Of a stretch of DNA of 64,000 bases, positions 6,959 to 16,941 are shown in pieces (position 1 is the stretch's first letter; each line of letters starts with the position of its first letter). Origin of the DNA: Micromonospora sp. WMMD1155 (GTDB lineage: Bacteria > Actinomycetota > Actinomycetes > Mycobacteriales > Micromonosporaceae); NCBI RefSeq assembly GCF_029581275.1, contig NZ_CP120742.1, positions 6,820,501-6,884,500 of the forward strand. Reading direction: 5' to 3'. The position numbers and the translations under genes are program-made. Under the pieces are notes generated by a model. The model was not told the DNA's origin. It worked only from the letters and a program-made list of their open reading frames with translations, and ran no database searches.

Positions 6959-7014
6959 TGGTGAGCGGTATACCTCAGAGGAATGAATATGACTCTGAGG
7001 TATACCGCTCACCA
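6959..7014. repeat. 22-bp perfect inverted repeat with AT-rich 12-base loop
   Basis: Bases 6959-6980 are perfectly complementary to 6993-7014, with loop GAATGAATATGA. Each arm contains the self-palindrome GGTATACC, and the left arm runs into CCTCAGAGG, another small dyad, so two spaced protein-binding sites are possible as well as one hairpin. It lies 64 bases after the enolase stop and 114 bases before the acetyltransferase start on the same strand. A terminator for enolase is the simplest reading, but no T tract follows and the AT-rich loop is unusual for this GC-rich DNA. Confidence 0.55.
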
Positions 7015-7077
7015 CCGCATCCGCCCCCACGACGATGACCGACGATCACCGACGGCCGCCGGGTGCGGCATGGTGCC

Positions 7078-8370
<1,293 letters not shown>

Positions 8371-8423
8371 TCACCGCCAGACTGGCAGGAAACGACGGTC
8401 CCGGCACCGCGACGATGGACACG

Positions 8424-8454
8424 TTGACCCGTACCCCAGGGTCCGGGTTTAGGG
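8424..8454 (+). promoter_or_regulatory. MerR-type promoter with 19-bp spacer and operator dyad
   Basis: TTGACC (8424-8429) and TTAGGG (8449-8454) are separated by 19 bp, the lengthened spacer characteristic of promoters controlled by MerR regulators. The spacer is filled by a near-perfect dyad, ACCCGTACCC (8427-8436), CA, GGGTCCGGGT (8439-8448), with one mismatch. The ATG at 8462 follows seven bases later, so the transcript is probably leaderless. It most likely serves autoregulation of the fused MerR protein. Confidence 0.6.
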
Positions 8455-8461
8455 TCGCGGG

Positions 8462-9376
8462 ATGCGGGTTGGTGAGCTGGCACGACGGACCGGGACGACG
8501 GTCCGGGCATTGCGGTACTACGAGTCGGCCGGGCTGGTCGTGCCGAGGCGGCTCGGCAACGGCTACCGCGAGTACGACCCGATCGCGGTGCGGCTGGTGG
8601 CGCAGATCCGCGAGCTGATGGCACTCGGCCTCACCGTCGAGGAGACCCGCCCGTTCGTCGAGTCGATCGCCGGTGGCGCCGACGACACCGACGTGTGTGC
8701 GGCGGCGGTGGCGACCTACCGCAGCACCATCACCAACCTCCAGGAACGGATCGGCAGGCTGACCGCCCAGCGGGACGCGCTGGACGCGCGCCTGGACGCC
8801 GCCGCGACCCAGGTCGTACCCGGCGGTGGCGAGGCCGGGGGCGACCCCGCCGCGCTGGTCGGCACCAGCCTGCCGTCCCTGTCCTTCTACGGCACCGACG
8901 GCCGCCCGGTCGACCTCGGCGCTCTCGGCGGCGGACGCACCGTCATCTTCGTGTACCCACTGACCGGGCGGCCGGGCGTCGACCTGCCCAACGGGCTGTT
9001 GGAGGTCCACGGCGCCCGGGGCAGCACCGAGCAGGCCGCGTGGTTCCGCGACCACCACGCGGAACTCCGCGCGGCCGGCGCCGCCCGGGTGTACGGCCTG
9101 TCCGCGCAGTCGACCGGGTACCAGCGGGAACTGGCGTACCGGTTGCGGCTGCCCTACCCGCTGATCCCCGACCCGAGGCTGACCCTCGCCACCGCGCTGC
9201 GGCTGCCGACCCGCACCGCTGGTGACATGACGCTCTACGAGCGGTTGACCCTGATCGTCGCCGATGGGGTGGTGGAGCACGTCTTCCACCCGATTCCGGA
9301 CCCGGCGTCGCACCCCCTGCACGTGATGCGATGGCTCACCAAGCGACGCCGGGCCCCCGGATCGGTCGCCGCCTAG
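8462..9376 (+). CDS. MerR regulator fused to a cysteine-less AhpC/TSA (redoxin) domain
   Basis: Residues 1-70 form a MerR winged helix (MRVGELARRTGTTVRALRYY), and a dimerisation helix follows to about 115. Residues about 130-295 are a peroxiredoxin-like fold (VIFVYPLTG, LPNGLLEVHGARGSTEQAAWF, RLPYPLIPDPRL). In related redoxins the loop reads GARGCT with a second cysteine downstream. Here those positions are Ser188 and Ala193, and the only cysteine of the whole protein is Cys79, so peroxidase activity is not expected. The redoxin part may be a ligand- or redox-sensing module. It is divergent from enolase and convergent with nrdB, with which it shares a CTAG stop overlap (9373-9376). Confidence 0.8.
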   Translation: MRVGELARRTGTTVRALRYYESAGLVVPRRLGNGYREYDPIAVRLVAQIRELMALGLTVEETRPFVESIAGGADDTDVCAAAVATYRSTITNLQERIGRLTAQRDALDARLDAAATQVVPGGGEAGGDPAALVGTSLPSLSFYGTDGRPVDLGALGGGRTVIFVYPLTGRPGVDLPNGLLEVHGARGSTEQAAWFRDHHAELRAAGAARVYGLSAQSTGYQRELAYRLRLPYPLIPDPRLTLATALRLPTRTAGDMTLYERLTLIVADGVVEHVFHPIPDPASHPLHVMRWLTKRRRAPGSVAA

Positions 9377-10419
9377 AAGTCGTCGTCGAAGGCGACGGTG
9401 CCGGTCACCCCGACCTGGTACGCGGACACCCGCCGCTCGAAGAAGTTGGACAGCTCCTGCACGTCCTGCAACTCCATGAAGGCGAACGGGTTGCCCGACC
9501 CGTAGTGCGGGGCGATGCCGAGCTGGGCGAGGCGACGGTCGGCGACGTGCTGGAGGTACTCCCGCATGTCGGCCAGGGTCAGGCCGGGCACGCCCTGGCC
9601 CAACAGGTCCTCGGCGAACTGCACCTCGCACTCGACGGCCTCGGTGAGCATCTGCCGCACCTGGTCGGCGAGGTCGTCGTCGAACAGGTCCGGCTCCTCG
9701 GCGCGGACGGTGTCCACGACGTCGAACGCGAACGCCATGTGCATGGACTCGTCGCGGAACACCCAGTTGGTGCCGGAGGCGAGCCCGTGCAGCAGGCCAC
9801 GGGAGCGCAGGAAGTAGACGTACGCGAACGCGCCGTAGAAGAACAGCCCCTCGATGCAGGCGGCGAAGCAGATCAGGTTGAGCAGGAACGCCCGCCGGTC
9901 CTCGCGCGAGCGCAGCTCCCGCAGGTCGCCCAGGGAGTCGATCCAGCGGAAGCAGAACTCGGCCTTGCGGCGGATCGAGGGGATGTTCTCGATCGCGGCG
10001 AAGGCCTCGAACCGCTCGGTCTCGTCGGGCACGTACGTGTCGAGCAGGTTGAGATAGAACTGGACGTGCACGGCCTCCTCGAACAGTTGCCGGGACAGGT
10101 AGAGGCGACCCTCGGGGCTGTTGACGTGCTGGTACAGGTTGAGCACCAGGTTGTTCGCGACGATCGTGTCCCCGGTGGCGAAGAACGCCACCAGGCGGCT
10201 GACCAGGTGCCGCTCGGCCGGCGACAGCTTGTCCAGGTCGGTGAGGTCGGCGTGCAGATCGACCTCCTCGACCGTCCAGGTGTTGCGGATGGCGTCGCGG
10301 AACCGGTCGAAGAAGTGCGGGTAGCGCATCGGGCGGAGGGTGAGGTCCATCCCGGGGTCGAGCAGCATGTGCGTGGTCCTCGTCTCGGCGGTGGTGGCGG
10401 TGGCGTCGGCGACGGTCAC
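9373..10419 (-). CDS. nrdB: class Ia ribonucleotide reductase beta subunit
   Basis: This is the small subunit that houses the di-iron centre and tyrosyl radical used to start reduction of ribonucleotides. Ligands can be read: Asp in FFATGDTIVANN, EEAVHVQFY with the radical tyrosine four residues after the His, Glu in ACIEGLFF, and DESMHMAF. The length of 348 residues fits the family. The GTG start overlaps the TGA of nrdA (GTGA), so the subunits are translationally coupled. In Streptomyces this operon often continues with nrdS; here the next gene downstream is the convergent MerR-redoxin gene. Confidence 0.92.
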   Translation of the reverse strand: MTVADATATTAETRTTHMLLDPGMDLTLRPMRYPHFFDRFRDAIRNTWTVEEVDLHADLTDLDKLSPAERHLVSRLVAFFATGDTIVANNLVLNLYQHVNSPEGRLYLSRQLFEEAVHVQFYLNLLDTYVPDETERFEAFAAIENIPSIRRKAEFCFRWIDSLGDLRELRSREDRRAFLLNLICFAACIEGLFFYGAFAYVYFLRSRGLLHGLASGTNWVFRDESMHMAFAFDVVDTVRAEEPDLFDDDLADQVRQMLTEAVECEVQFAEDLLGQGVPGLTLADMREYLQHVADRRLAQLGIAPHYGSGNPFAFMELQDVQELSNFFERRVSAYQVGVTGTVAFDDDF

Positions 10420-12806
10420 TGGCAGGCCTCGCACGACTCGGGGTTCTCCAGCGAGCAGGCCAGCGCCTCCGCGTCGAGCGCGACGGGCGCGACGGCCACG
10501 GGCGCGACGGTGCTGACGGTGGCCTGCTGGATCCGCGTCGCGGGGCGCGAGCGCAGGTAGTAGGTGGTCTTCAGCCCGGCCTTCCAGGCGTACAGGTACA
10601 TCGAGGAGAGCTTGCCGATGGTCGGCGCGGCCAGGAACAGGTTCAGCGACTGCGACTGGTCGATGAACGGGGCACGGGCGGCGGCGAGGTCGATCAGCGC
10701 CCGCTGCGGCAGCTCCCACGCGGTGCGGAACAACTCCCGGACGCCGACCGGCAGCTCGGCGATGTCCTGCACCGACCCCTCGGCCCGCTTGATCGCCGAC
10801 CGGATCCGGTCGGTCCACAGACCACGGGCCTTCAGCTCGCGGACCAGAGCGGTGTTGACCTGGAGGAACTCCCCGGACAGCGTCTCGCGCTTGAACAGGT
10901 TGGACACCTGCGGCTCGATGCACTCGTAGCACCCGGCGATCGAGGCGATGGTCGCGGTCGGGGCGACGGCCACGAGCAGCGAGTTACGCAGCCCGTGCGC
11001 CGCGACCTGCTCCCGCAGCGCGTCCCACCGGGCGGTCTGCGTACCCTCGACGCCCCACAGGTCCGGTTGCAGGTCGCCCCGCGCGGCCCGGGTCTGCGGG
11101 TACGCCGGGTGCGCACCGACCCGGCGGGCCAGGTCGGCGGAGGTCTCCAGCGCGGTCAGGTACAACTCCTCGCTGACCCGGGTGGACAGCTCCCGCGCGG
11201 CCGGCGAGTCGAACGGCAGCCGCAGCGCGAAGAAGACGTCCTGCAGGCCCATCAGCCCGAGCCCGACGGGCCGCCAGCGGGGGTTGCTCGCCGCCGCCTG
11301 CGCGGTCGGGTAGTAGTTGATGTCGATGACCCGGTCGAGGAAGGTCACCGCGGTACGGACCGTGGCGCGCAGCCGCTCCCAGTCGATGCCACCGTCGGCG
11401 AGGTGGGCGGCGAGGTTCACCGAGCCGAGGTTGCACACGGCGGTCTCGGCGTCGCTGGACACCTCGACGATCTCGGTGCAGAGGTTGGACAGGTGCACGA
11501 CGTTGCCCGGTTCGGCGGTCTGGTTGCACAGCCGGTTCGACGCGTCCTTGAAGGTCATCCACCCGTTGCCGGTCTGGGCCAGGGTCCGCATCATCTTCCC
11601 GTACAACTCCCGCGCCGGGACCTGCCGGACGTAGCGGCCCTGCGCCTCGGCCTCGCGGTACGCGGCGTCGAACCGCTCCCCCCACAGGTCGGGCAGTTCG
11701 GGCACCTCGTGCGGGTCGAACAGCGACCACATCTCGTCGGCCTCGACCCGGCGCATGAACTCGTCGGGCACCCAGTTGGCCAGGTTCAGGTTGTGGGTGC
11801 GGCGGGCGTCCTCGCCGGTGTTGTCCCGCAGGTGCAGGAACTCCTCGACGTCCGGGTGCCACGGCTCCAGGTAGACGCACGCCGCGCCCTTGCGCCGGCC
11901 GCCCTGGTTGACCGCCGCGACGCTCGCGTCCAGCGTGCGCAGCCACGGCACGATCCCGTTGGACTGCCCGTTGGTGCCCCGGATCAGGGCGCCCCGGGAC
12001 CGGACCCGGGAGTACGCGATGCCGATGCCACCGGCGAACTTGGACAGGTTGGCGACCTGGGCGTAGCGCGAGTAGATCGAGTCCAACTCGTCCAGCGGTG
12101 AGTCGACCAGGTAGCAGGAGGACATCTGGGTGTGCCGGGTGCCGGAGTTGAACAGGGTCGGCGAGCTGGGCAGGTAGGCCAGGCTGGACATCAGCCGGTA
12201 GAAGCCGACCGCCTCGTCCGGCGTACGGGACAGGCCACAGGCCACCCGCAGCAGCCAGTACTGCGGGGTCTCCAGCACGAGTCGGCTGGTGGGGTGGCGC
12301 AGCAGGTACCTGTCGTACACCGTGCGCAGCCCGAAGTACTCGAACCGCCGGTCGCCGTCCGGGTCGACGGCCTCGTCGAGCACCGCGGCGTGCGCGGCGA
12401 CGAACGCGGCGGTGTCGTCACCGATCAGACCCTCGGCGTGCCCGACCCGGATCGCCGCGCTGAACGAGGTGATGCCCTGTCGACGCACCTCCTTGTCGAC
12501 GTACCCGGCGAGCAGCCGCGCCGCGAGGCGTGAGTACTGCGGCTCCTCACCGATCATCTCGGCCGCCGTCTGGATGGAGAGCCGGTCCAGTTCCGCGGTG
12601 GTCGCGCCGTCGTAGAGGCCGCTGATGGTACGGGTGGCCACCCGCATCGGGTCGACGTCGGTCAGGTCGTCGGCCCACCGCTCGACCGCTCGGACGATCT
12701 TGTTCACGTCCACGGGTTCGGTGCCGCCGTCGCGCTTGCGGACCTGCATCGGCGTCCGCCGCTGGGCCGCGTCGGCACTGGCCGGGACTACCTCGGTGAC
12801 TGTCAC
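10416..12806 (-). CDS. nrdA: class Ia ribonucleotide reductase alpha subunit
   Basis: This 796-residue catalytic subunit reduces ribonucleoside diphosphates. An N-terminal ATP cone (VRKRDGGTEPVDVNKIVRAVE) provides overall activity control. Active-site cysteines lie in MSSCYLVDS, NLCTEIVEVSS and VCNLGSVNL, and the redox-active pair is in the C-terminal CEACQ tail. The GTG at 12806 is chosen because GAGGAG lies six bases upstream; an adjacent GTG at 12809 is nearly as good. Expression is probably governed by the cobalamin riboswitch and NrdR-like box just upstream, so this B12-independent enzyme would be made when cobalamin is scarce. Confidence 0.93.
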   Translation of the reverse strand: MTVTEVVPASADAAQRRTPMQVRKRDGGTEPVDVNKIVRAVERWADDLTDVDPMRVATRTISGLYDGATTAELDRLSIQTAAEMIGEEPQYSRLAARLLAGYVDKEVRRQGITSFSAAIRVGHAEGLIGDDTAAFVAAHAAVLDEAVDPDGDRRFEYFGLRTVYDRYLLRHPTSRLVLETPQYWLLRVACGLSRTPDEAVGFYRLMSSLAYLPSSPTLFNSGTRHTQMSSCYLVDSPLDELDSIYSRYAQVANLSKFAGGIGIAYSRVRSRGALIRGTNGQSNGIVPWLRTLDASVAAVNQGGRRKGAACVYLEPWHPDVEEFLHLRDNTGEDARRTHNLNLANWVPDEFMRRVEADEMWSLFDPHEVPELPDLWGERFDAAYREAEAQGRYVRQVPARELYGKMMRTLAQTGNGWMTFKDASNRLCNQTAEPGNVVHLSNLCTEIVEVSSDAETAVCNLGSVNLAAHLADGGIDWERLRATVRTAVTFLDRVIDINYYPTAQAAASNPRWRPVGLGLMGLQDVFFALRLPFDSPAARELSTRVSEELYLTALETSADLARRVGAHPAYPQTRAARGDLQPDLWGVEGTQTARWDALREQVAAHGLRNSLLVAVAPTATIASIAGCYECIEPQVSNLFKRETLSGEFLQVNTALVRELKARGLWTDRIRSAIKRAEGSVQDIAELPVGVRELFRTAWELPQRALIDLAAARAPFIDQSQSLNLFLAAPTIGKLSSMYLYAWKAGLKTTYYLRSRPATRIQQATVSTVAPVAVAPVALDAEALACSLENPESCEACQ

Positions 12807-12949
12807 CACTCGCTCCTCGGAGTTCGAGACCTGGGGGCCCGAACGCGCGGAGACAGACACCGACGGACGCCACACCGGCGGCGTGGGTCAGGTGGCGTCA
12901 GCCGTCCCACGCGGCCTCGGACCGCCGCACACCCGGGTCCGGGTACGCG

Positions 12950-13120
12950 GCGCGCTGGCAGGTCTTCGGACTCGTGGGCACGACCGGGCTCGCCGGTCTC
13001 CTACCGGCCGTCGCTTCCCAGACCGTGTGGCCCAGTGCTGATGACGGCTGTCGTTCCCACTCACCGCTGCGGGACAGTCCCGGATTTCCACCGGGTTCCC
13101 TCTTGCCTCGACCGCTCCGG
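12950..13120 (-). promoter_or_regulatory. cobalamin (AdoCbl) riboswitch upstream of nrdAB
   Basis: Read on the minus strand, the leader contains the signature elements in order: GGTGGAAATCCGGGACTG, CCCGCAGCGGTGAGTGGGAA, and at the 3' end GAGTCCGAAGACCTGCC. These are the conserved core strings of the AdoCbl riboswitch (B12-box region). It ends about 145 bases before the nrdA start. Cobalamin riboswitch control of the class Ia nrdABS operon is established in Streptomyces coelicolor, where a B12-dependent class II enzyme substitutes. The exact ends are approximate because the outer P1 stem was not folded. Confidence 0.92.
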
Positions 13121-13146
13121 ATGAGCGGCCGAACCAGCTGCGCTCG

Positions 13147-13177
13147 ACACCATATATAGGGACCCAGCGGTTGTCAC
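13147..13177 (-). promoter_or_regulatory. nrdAB promoter with NrdR-like box
   Basis: ACACCATATATAGGGA (13147-13162) matches the palindromic NrdR consensus ACAC-wATATATw-GTGT at 12 of 16 positions. A weaker partner, CCCCACATGTCGGTGT (13179-13194), lies about 32 bp away, the three-helical-turn spacing expected of paired NrdR boxes. On the minus strand GTGACA (13177-13172) and TATGGT (13154-13149), with a 17-bp spacer, form a plausible promoter whose -10 sits inside the first box. NrdR represses RNR genes when dATP is plentiful; no nrdR gene is visible here. Confidence 0.55.
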
Positions 13178-13194
13178 ACCCCACATGTCGGTGT

Positions 13195-13691
13195 CGGCGT
13201 GTCGGCGACGGAGGCGGTGACGACCGTCACCCGAGCGCGGCCCGGCCGCCCGGCCCCAGACGGGCCCGAATGCCGACGACCCCCGCAGTACGACGACCGC
13301 GATTCACAAAGATGCGATGTATGCAGGATCCAGATGTAAGGAACCTTGCTCATAATCCACCGTCGATACGCTCAACCGAGGCGAACATCCAATCTTCAAG
13401 AACACCGCTCGACCGCCGATTCTTGCCCTCGATCCGGTTGACGGGCGGCCGTTCGCGACCCGACACGCATCACCGGCCGACGGTTCAGTTCGAACAACGT
13501 AAGCCCTTGAGCTGCGCCGAAATCCTCGAAAGTAGGGGTCGAACGCGGACGCTCGGCCCGCTGCGAGGGCCTCGGCGCCATCTTGGCGGTCGTCCGGGAT
13601 CCGAACGCGGCACCCGCGAACGGCCGATTACCCGCCGGTCACCATCGACGAGAAACATTGGATGTCTGTACCGACCGGGTGATCGCCGTCG
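13195..13691. other. non-coding stretch between nrdAB promoter and fucD promoter
   Basis: About 500 bases carry no convincing gene. A plus-strand frame (13171-13695) has arginine-rich composition and no ribosome-binding site. The central part, around 13300-13420, is less GC-rich than its surroundings, as expected of a divergent regulatory region. I see no tRNA or further riboswitch in it. Confidence 0.5.
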
Positions 13692-13741
13692 TTGACGCGC
13701 CTGATCCAGCCTCCGTATACTCCGAATGATCATCTGATCTT
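13692..13741 (+). promoter_or_regulatory. fucD promoter with GntR-type operator
   Basis: TTGACG (13692-13697) and TATACT (13716-13721), with an 18-bp spacer, form a strong sigma-70-type promoter. Just downstream, AATGATCATCTGATCT (13725-13740) contains two TGATC units over the likely start site, where a bound protein would block transcription. The ten bases CATCTGATCT recur on the minus strand upstream of the ABC sugar importer (19993-20002). The FCD GntR protein encoded at 15167 is the obvious candidate ligand. Confidence 0.6.
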
Positions 13742-13764
13742 TTGCCTAGTCGGGCGAGGAGCGC

Positions 13765-15159
13765 ATGCCGCAGATCACTGCCGTCACCGTCGAGGACGTC
13801 CGCTTCCCCACCTCCCTGACCGCTGACGGGTCAGACGCCATGAACAAGGACGGCGACTACTCGGCGGCCTACGTCGTCCTGCACACCGACGGCACCGACA
13901 GCGTGGGCGCGCCGCTCGCGGGCCACGGCCTGACCTTCACCATCGGTCGGGGCAACGACATCGTCGCCGCCGCGGCGGTCCACCAGGCACAGCTCCTCGT
14001 CGGCCTGGACGTGGCGACGATGGCGGCCGACATGGGGGCGGTCTACCGCCTCCTCACGTCCGACTCGCAGATGCGGTGGCTCGGTCCCGAGAAGGGCGTC
14101 GTCCACCTGTCGCTCGCGGCCGTGCTGAACGCCTCGTGGGACCTGGTCGCCCGGCTCGCCGGCAAGCCGCTGTGGCGGCTCCTGGTGGACATGTCCCCCG
14201 AACAACTCGTCGACATCGCGGACCTGCGCTACCTGTCCGACGCGCTGACCCGGGACGAGGCACTGGCCATCCTGCGGGCCAAGGAGAGCACCAAGACCGA
14301 CCGCCTCGCCCAGTTGGTCCGGACCGGCTACCCCGCCTACACCACCTCGGCCGGGTGGCTCGGCTACGGCGACGACAAGCTGCGCCGGCTGTGTCAGGAA
14401 GCGGTCGACAGCGGCTACGGCTACGTCAAGCTCAAGGTGGGCGCCAACCTCGACGACGACATCCGCCGGTGCGCGATCGCCCGGGAGATCCTCGGCCCGG
14501 ACCGCAACCTGATGATCGACGCCAACCAGGTGTGGGACGTCGGTCAGGCCATCGAGTGGGTCACCGCCCTCGCCCGGTTCAAGCCGCTCTGGATCGAGGA
14601 GCCGACCAGCCCGGACGACATCCTCGGCCACGCGGCCGTCCGCCGGGCCGTCGCCCCGATCGGCGTCGCCACCGGCGAGCACTGCCACAACCGGGTGATG
14701 TTCAAGCAGCTCTTCCAGGCCGGGGCCATCGACTTCTGCCAGTTGGACACCGGCCGGCTGGCCAGCATCAACGAGATCGTCGCCGTGCTGCTCCTCGCCG
14801 CGAAGTTCGACGTACCGGTCTGCCCACACGCCGGGGGCGTCGGGCTGTGCGAGATGGTCCAACACGTGTCGGTGCTCGACTACGTCGCGGTCTCGGGAGA
14901 TCTCACCAACCGGGTCACCGAGTTCGTCGACCACCTGCACGAGCACTTCACCGACCCGTGCGTCATCAGTGACACCGGCTCGGGCAGCGGCTACGTCCTG
15001 CCCGACCAGCCCGGCTACTCCACCCGGATGCGCCCCGAATCGATCGCGCTCTACCGCTTTCCCGACGGCCACTACTGGGCGGCGGCGGACCCGACTACCG
15101 TGTCATCTCCGGAGCCGTACGTGATCGCGGGTGGGACGGCCACATCCGCCGGCCGCTAG
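13765..15159 (+). CDS. L-fuconate dehydratase-like enolase-superfamily enzyme
   Basis: This 464-residue protein belongs to the mandelate-racemase branch of the enolase superfamily and most resembles L-fuconate dehydratase, which converts L-fuconate to 2-keto-3-deoxy-L-fuconate. Visible active-site elements are YVKLKVGAN (KxK base), [19 protein letters not shown] and ATGEHCHNR as metal-ligand strands, and [16 protein letters not shown] near the C terminus. It is cytoplasmic and probably octameric by family habit. It is followed after seven bases by the GntR regulator and lies in a cluster with a sugar importer, an aldo/keto reductase and a lactonase-like amidohydrolase, which supports the assignment. 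Related sugar acids cannot be excluded. Confidence 0.85.
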   Translation: MPQITAVTVEDVRFPTSLTADGSDAMNKDGDYSAAYVVLHTDGTDSVGAPLAGHGLTFTIGRGNDIVAAAAVHQAQLLVGLDVATMAADMGAVYRLLTSDSQMRWLGPEKGVVHLSLAAVLNASWDLVARLAGKPLWRLLVDMSPEQLVDIADLRYLSDALTRDEALAILRAKESTKTDRLAQLVRTGYPAYTTSAGWLGYGDDKLRRLCQEAVDSGYGYVKLKVGANLDDDIRRCAIAREILGPDRNLMIDANQVWDVGQAIEWVTALARFKPLWIEEPTSPDDILGHAAVRRAVAPIGVATGEHCHNRVMFKQLFQAGAIDFCQLDTGRLASINEIVAVLLLAAKFDVPVCPHAGGVGLCEMVQHVSVLDYVAVSGDLTNRVTEFVDHLHEHFTDPCVISDTGSGSGYVLPDQPGYSTRMRPESIALYRFPDGHYWAAADPTTVSSPEPYVIAGGTATSAGR

Positions 15160-15166
15160 GGGGGTC

Positions 15167-15892
15167 ATGTCTCGCACTGACGAAGTGGTGAACGGCATCA
15201 AGCGGATGATCCTGGACGGCAAGTTCAAGCCCGGGGACCGTCTGCCGATCGAGAAGGACCTCGCGGAGTCGCTCGGCGTCTCGCGCGGCTCCCTGCGCGA
15301 GGGGATGTCGGCGCTGTCGATCCTCGGCATCGTCAACATCCGTCAGGGTGACGGCACCTACGTCACCAACCTCGACGCACCGCAACTGCTGGCCCCGATG
15401 GGCTTCGTGGTCGACTTCCAGGGTCAGGGCGACCCACGGCACATCCACACCGTCCGGCGGCTGCTGGAGTGTGAGGCGGCCCGGTTGGCCGCGACCAGGA
15501 TCACCGACGAGGCCCTCGCCCAGGCGGGGGAACTCCTCGATGAGGCGGCCCGGATGGTCGGCCAGTCACCGCAGGACCACGAACGCATCCTCGAGATCGA
15601 CATCGCCTTCCACCGGATCATCGCCGTGCACGCCGAGAATCCGGTGCTCGTCGGCCTGATCGAGGCGTTCGCCGGTCGCACCATCCGCGGGCGGCTCTGG
15701 CGGAGCCTGCACGAGGAGGGCGCGGACCGGCGTACCCACGACGAACACGTGGCGATCCTGAAGGCCCTGGTGGCGCGTGACCCGGAGCGGGCCCGCACCC
15801 GGATGGCGAACCACCTGATCGGTGTGGAGGAGTCGTTGCAGGGGCTGCCCGACGACGGTGAGGCGACCACGACCGAGACGCCGCGATCCTGA
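15167..15892 (+). CDS. GntR/FadR-family (FCD) transcriptional regulator
   Basis: Residues 1-75 form the GntR winged helix (DEVVNGIKRMILDGKFKPGDRLP, then ESLGVSRGSLREGMSAL, then GDGTYV). Residues about 90-225 form the all-helical FCD ligand-binding domain, with a metal-site-like histidine pattern in DIAFHRIIAVHAEN and the terminal RTHDEHVAILKAL. Such regulators usually repress and are released by a sugar acid or its catabolite. It is cotranscribed with the fuconate dehydratase (seven-base gap). It is likely to bind the CATCTGATCT-containing sites before fucD and before the ABC importer. The ATG at 15167 is used because the homology begins there. Confidence 0.9.
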   Translation: MSRTDEVVNGIKRMILDGKFKPGDRLPIEKDLAESLGVSRGSLREGMSALSILGIVNIRQGDGTYVTNLDAPQLLAPMGFVVDFQGQGDPRHIHTVRRLLECEAARLAATRITDEALAQAGELLDEAARMVGQSPQDHERILEIDIAFHRIIAVHAENPVLVGLIEAFAGRTIRGRLWRSLHEEGADRRTHDEHVAILKALVARDPERARTRMANHLIGVEESLQGLPDDGEATTTETPRS

Positions 15893-15902
15893 CCGCTGAC
15901 CC

Positions 15903-16901
15903 TCAGGGCTGCACGTCGAGCAGCCCCGCCTCGTACAGTGCCGCCCAGAGCTGGTCCGGGACGTCGGTGTCGAAGCGACGCAGGGTCTCGGTCGCCTGGA
16001 CCGCGTCACGCACGCCGACCACGGTCGAGACGACGGCCGGGTGCCGACGGACGAACGCCAACGCCGCCTCGGGCAGCGTGACTCCGTACGTCTGGCAGAC
16101 CCGCGCTATCCGCCGGGCCTGACCGATCACCTCGACCGGCGCCTGCCGGTAGTCGTAGGCGGCGTCGCTCGGTGGCAGGTCCCGGGCCAGCAGCCCGGAG
16201 TTGTAGACCCCGGCGATCACCACCCCGACGCGGCGGGCCTGCGCGGCGGGCAACAGGTCGGTCAACGCGCCCTGCTCCAGCAGTGTGTACCGGCCGGCGC
16301 ACATCACCACGTCCACGTCGGTCTCCGTGACGAAGCGGGCCAGCATGGCCGACTGGTTCATGCCCGCGCCGATCGCGCCGATCACGCCCTGCTCGCGCAA
16401 CTCCACCAACGCCGGCACCGCCTCGTACGCGGCCTGCTCCCAATGGTCGTCCGGGTCGTGCAGGTACACCACGTCGATCCGGTCCAGGCCGGTGCGTCGA
16501 AGGCTCGCCTCCACCGAGCGGTGTACGCCGTCGCGGCTGAAGTCCCACACCCGTCGGTGGTCGGCGGGCACGTCGAATCCCTCCGGGTCACGCCGGTGCG
16601 CGGTCTCCGGCGACGGCACGAGCAGCCGACCGACTTTCGTGGACACCACGTACTCGGCACGGGGGCGGGAGCGGAGGGCGGCTCCCAGACGCCGTTCGGA
16701 CAGGCCGAGCCCGTAGTGCGGCGCGGTGTCGAAGTATCGGACGCCCCCGGCCCACGCGGTGTCGACGGCGGCGGCGAAATCCTCGTCCGACGTCCTCCGG
16801 AAGAGGTTGCCGCCCTGCGAGGCGCCGAAGCCCAGTGGACTGAGCCGCAGCGACGGGCGGGCGGCGGCCACTGTCGTCATCCGAGCGAGGGGACCGGTCA
16901 T
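15903..16901 (-). CDS. aldo/keto reductase, L-fucose (D-threo-aldose) 1-dehydrogenase-like
   Basis: This is a TIM-barrel NAD(P)-dependent oxidoreductase with the catalytic tetrad visible: Asp and Tyr in YFDTAPHYG, Lys in VSTKVGRLL and His in DVVYLHDPDDH. The N-terminal LSPLGFGASQGGNLFR and its length of 332 residues match the L-fucose/D-threo-aldose 1-dehydrogenase group, which oxidises the sugar to the 1,5-lactone. That would be the first step feeding the lactonase at 20347 and the dehydratase at 13765. It is convergent with the GntR gene (ten-base gap) and 40 bases downstream of the importer ATPase on the same strand. An ATG seven codons downstream is an alternative start. Confidence 0.8.
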   Translation of the reverse strand: MTGPLARMTTVAAARPSLRLSPLGFGASQGGNLFRRTSDEDFAAAVDTAWAGGVRYFDTAPHYGLGLSERRLGAALRSRPRAEYVVSTKVGRLLVPSPETAHRRDPEGFDVPADHRRVWDFSRDGVHRSVEASLRRTGLDRIDVVYLHDPDDHWEQAAYEAVPALVELREQGVIGAIGAGMNQSAMLARFVTETDVDVVMCAGRYTLLEQGALTDLLPAAQARRVGVVIAGVYNSGLLARDLPPSDAAYDYRQAPVEVIGQARRIARVCQTYGVTLPEAALAFVRRHPAVVSTVVGVRDAVQATETLRRFDTDVPDQLWAALYEAGLLDVQP

Positions 16902-16941
16902 CGGCCGTGCCCGCCGTCGCCGTCGGCCGGGACGCCCGCCG

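Noticed and set aside
13171..13695. Plus-strand frame in the nrdA-fucD gap
   Set aside because: It begins inside the nrdA promoter region, is arginine-rich, and the segment is better explained as regulatory DNA.
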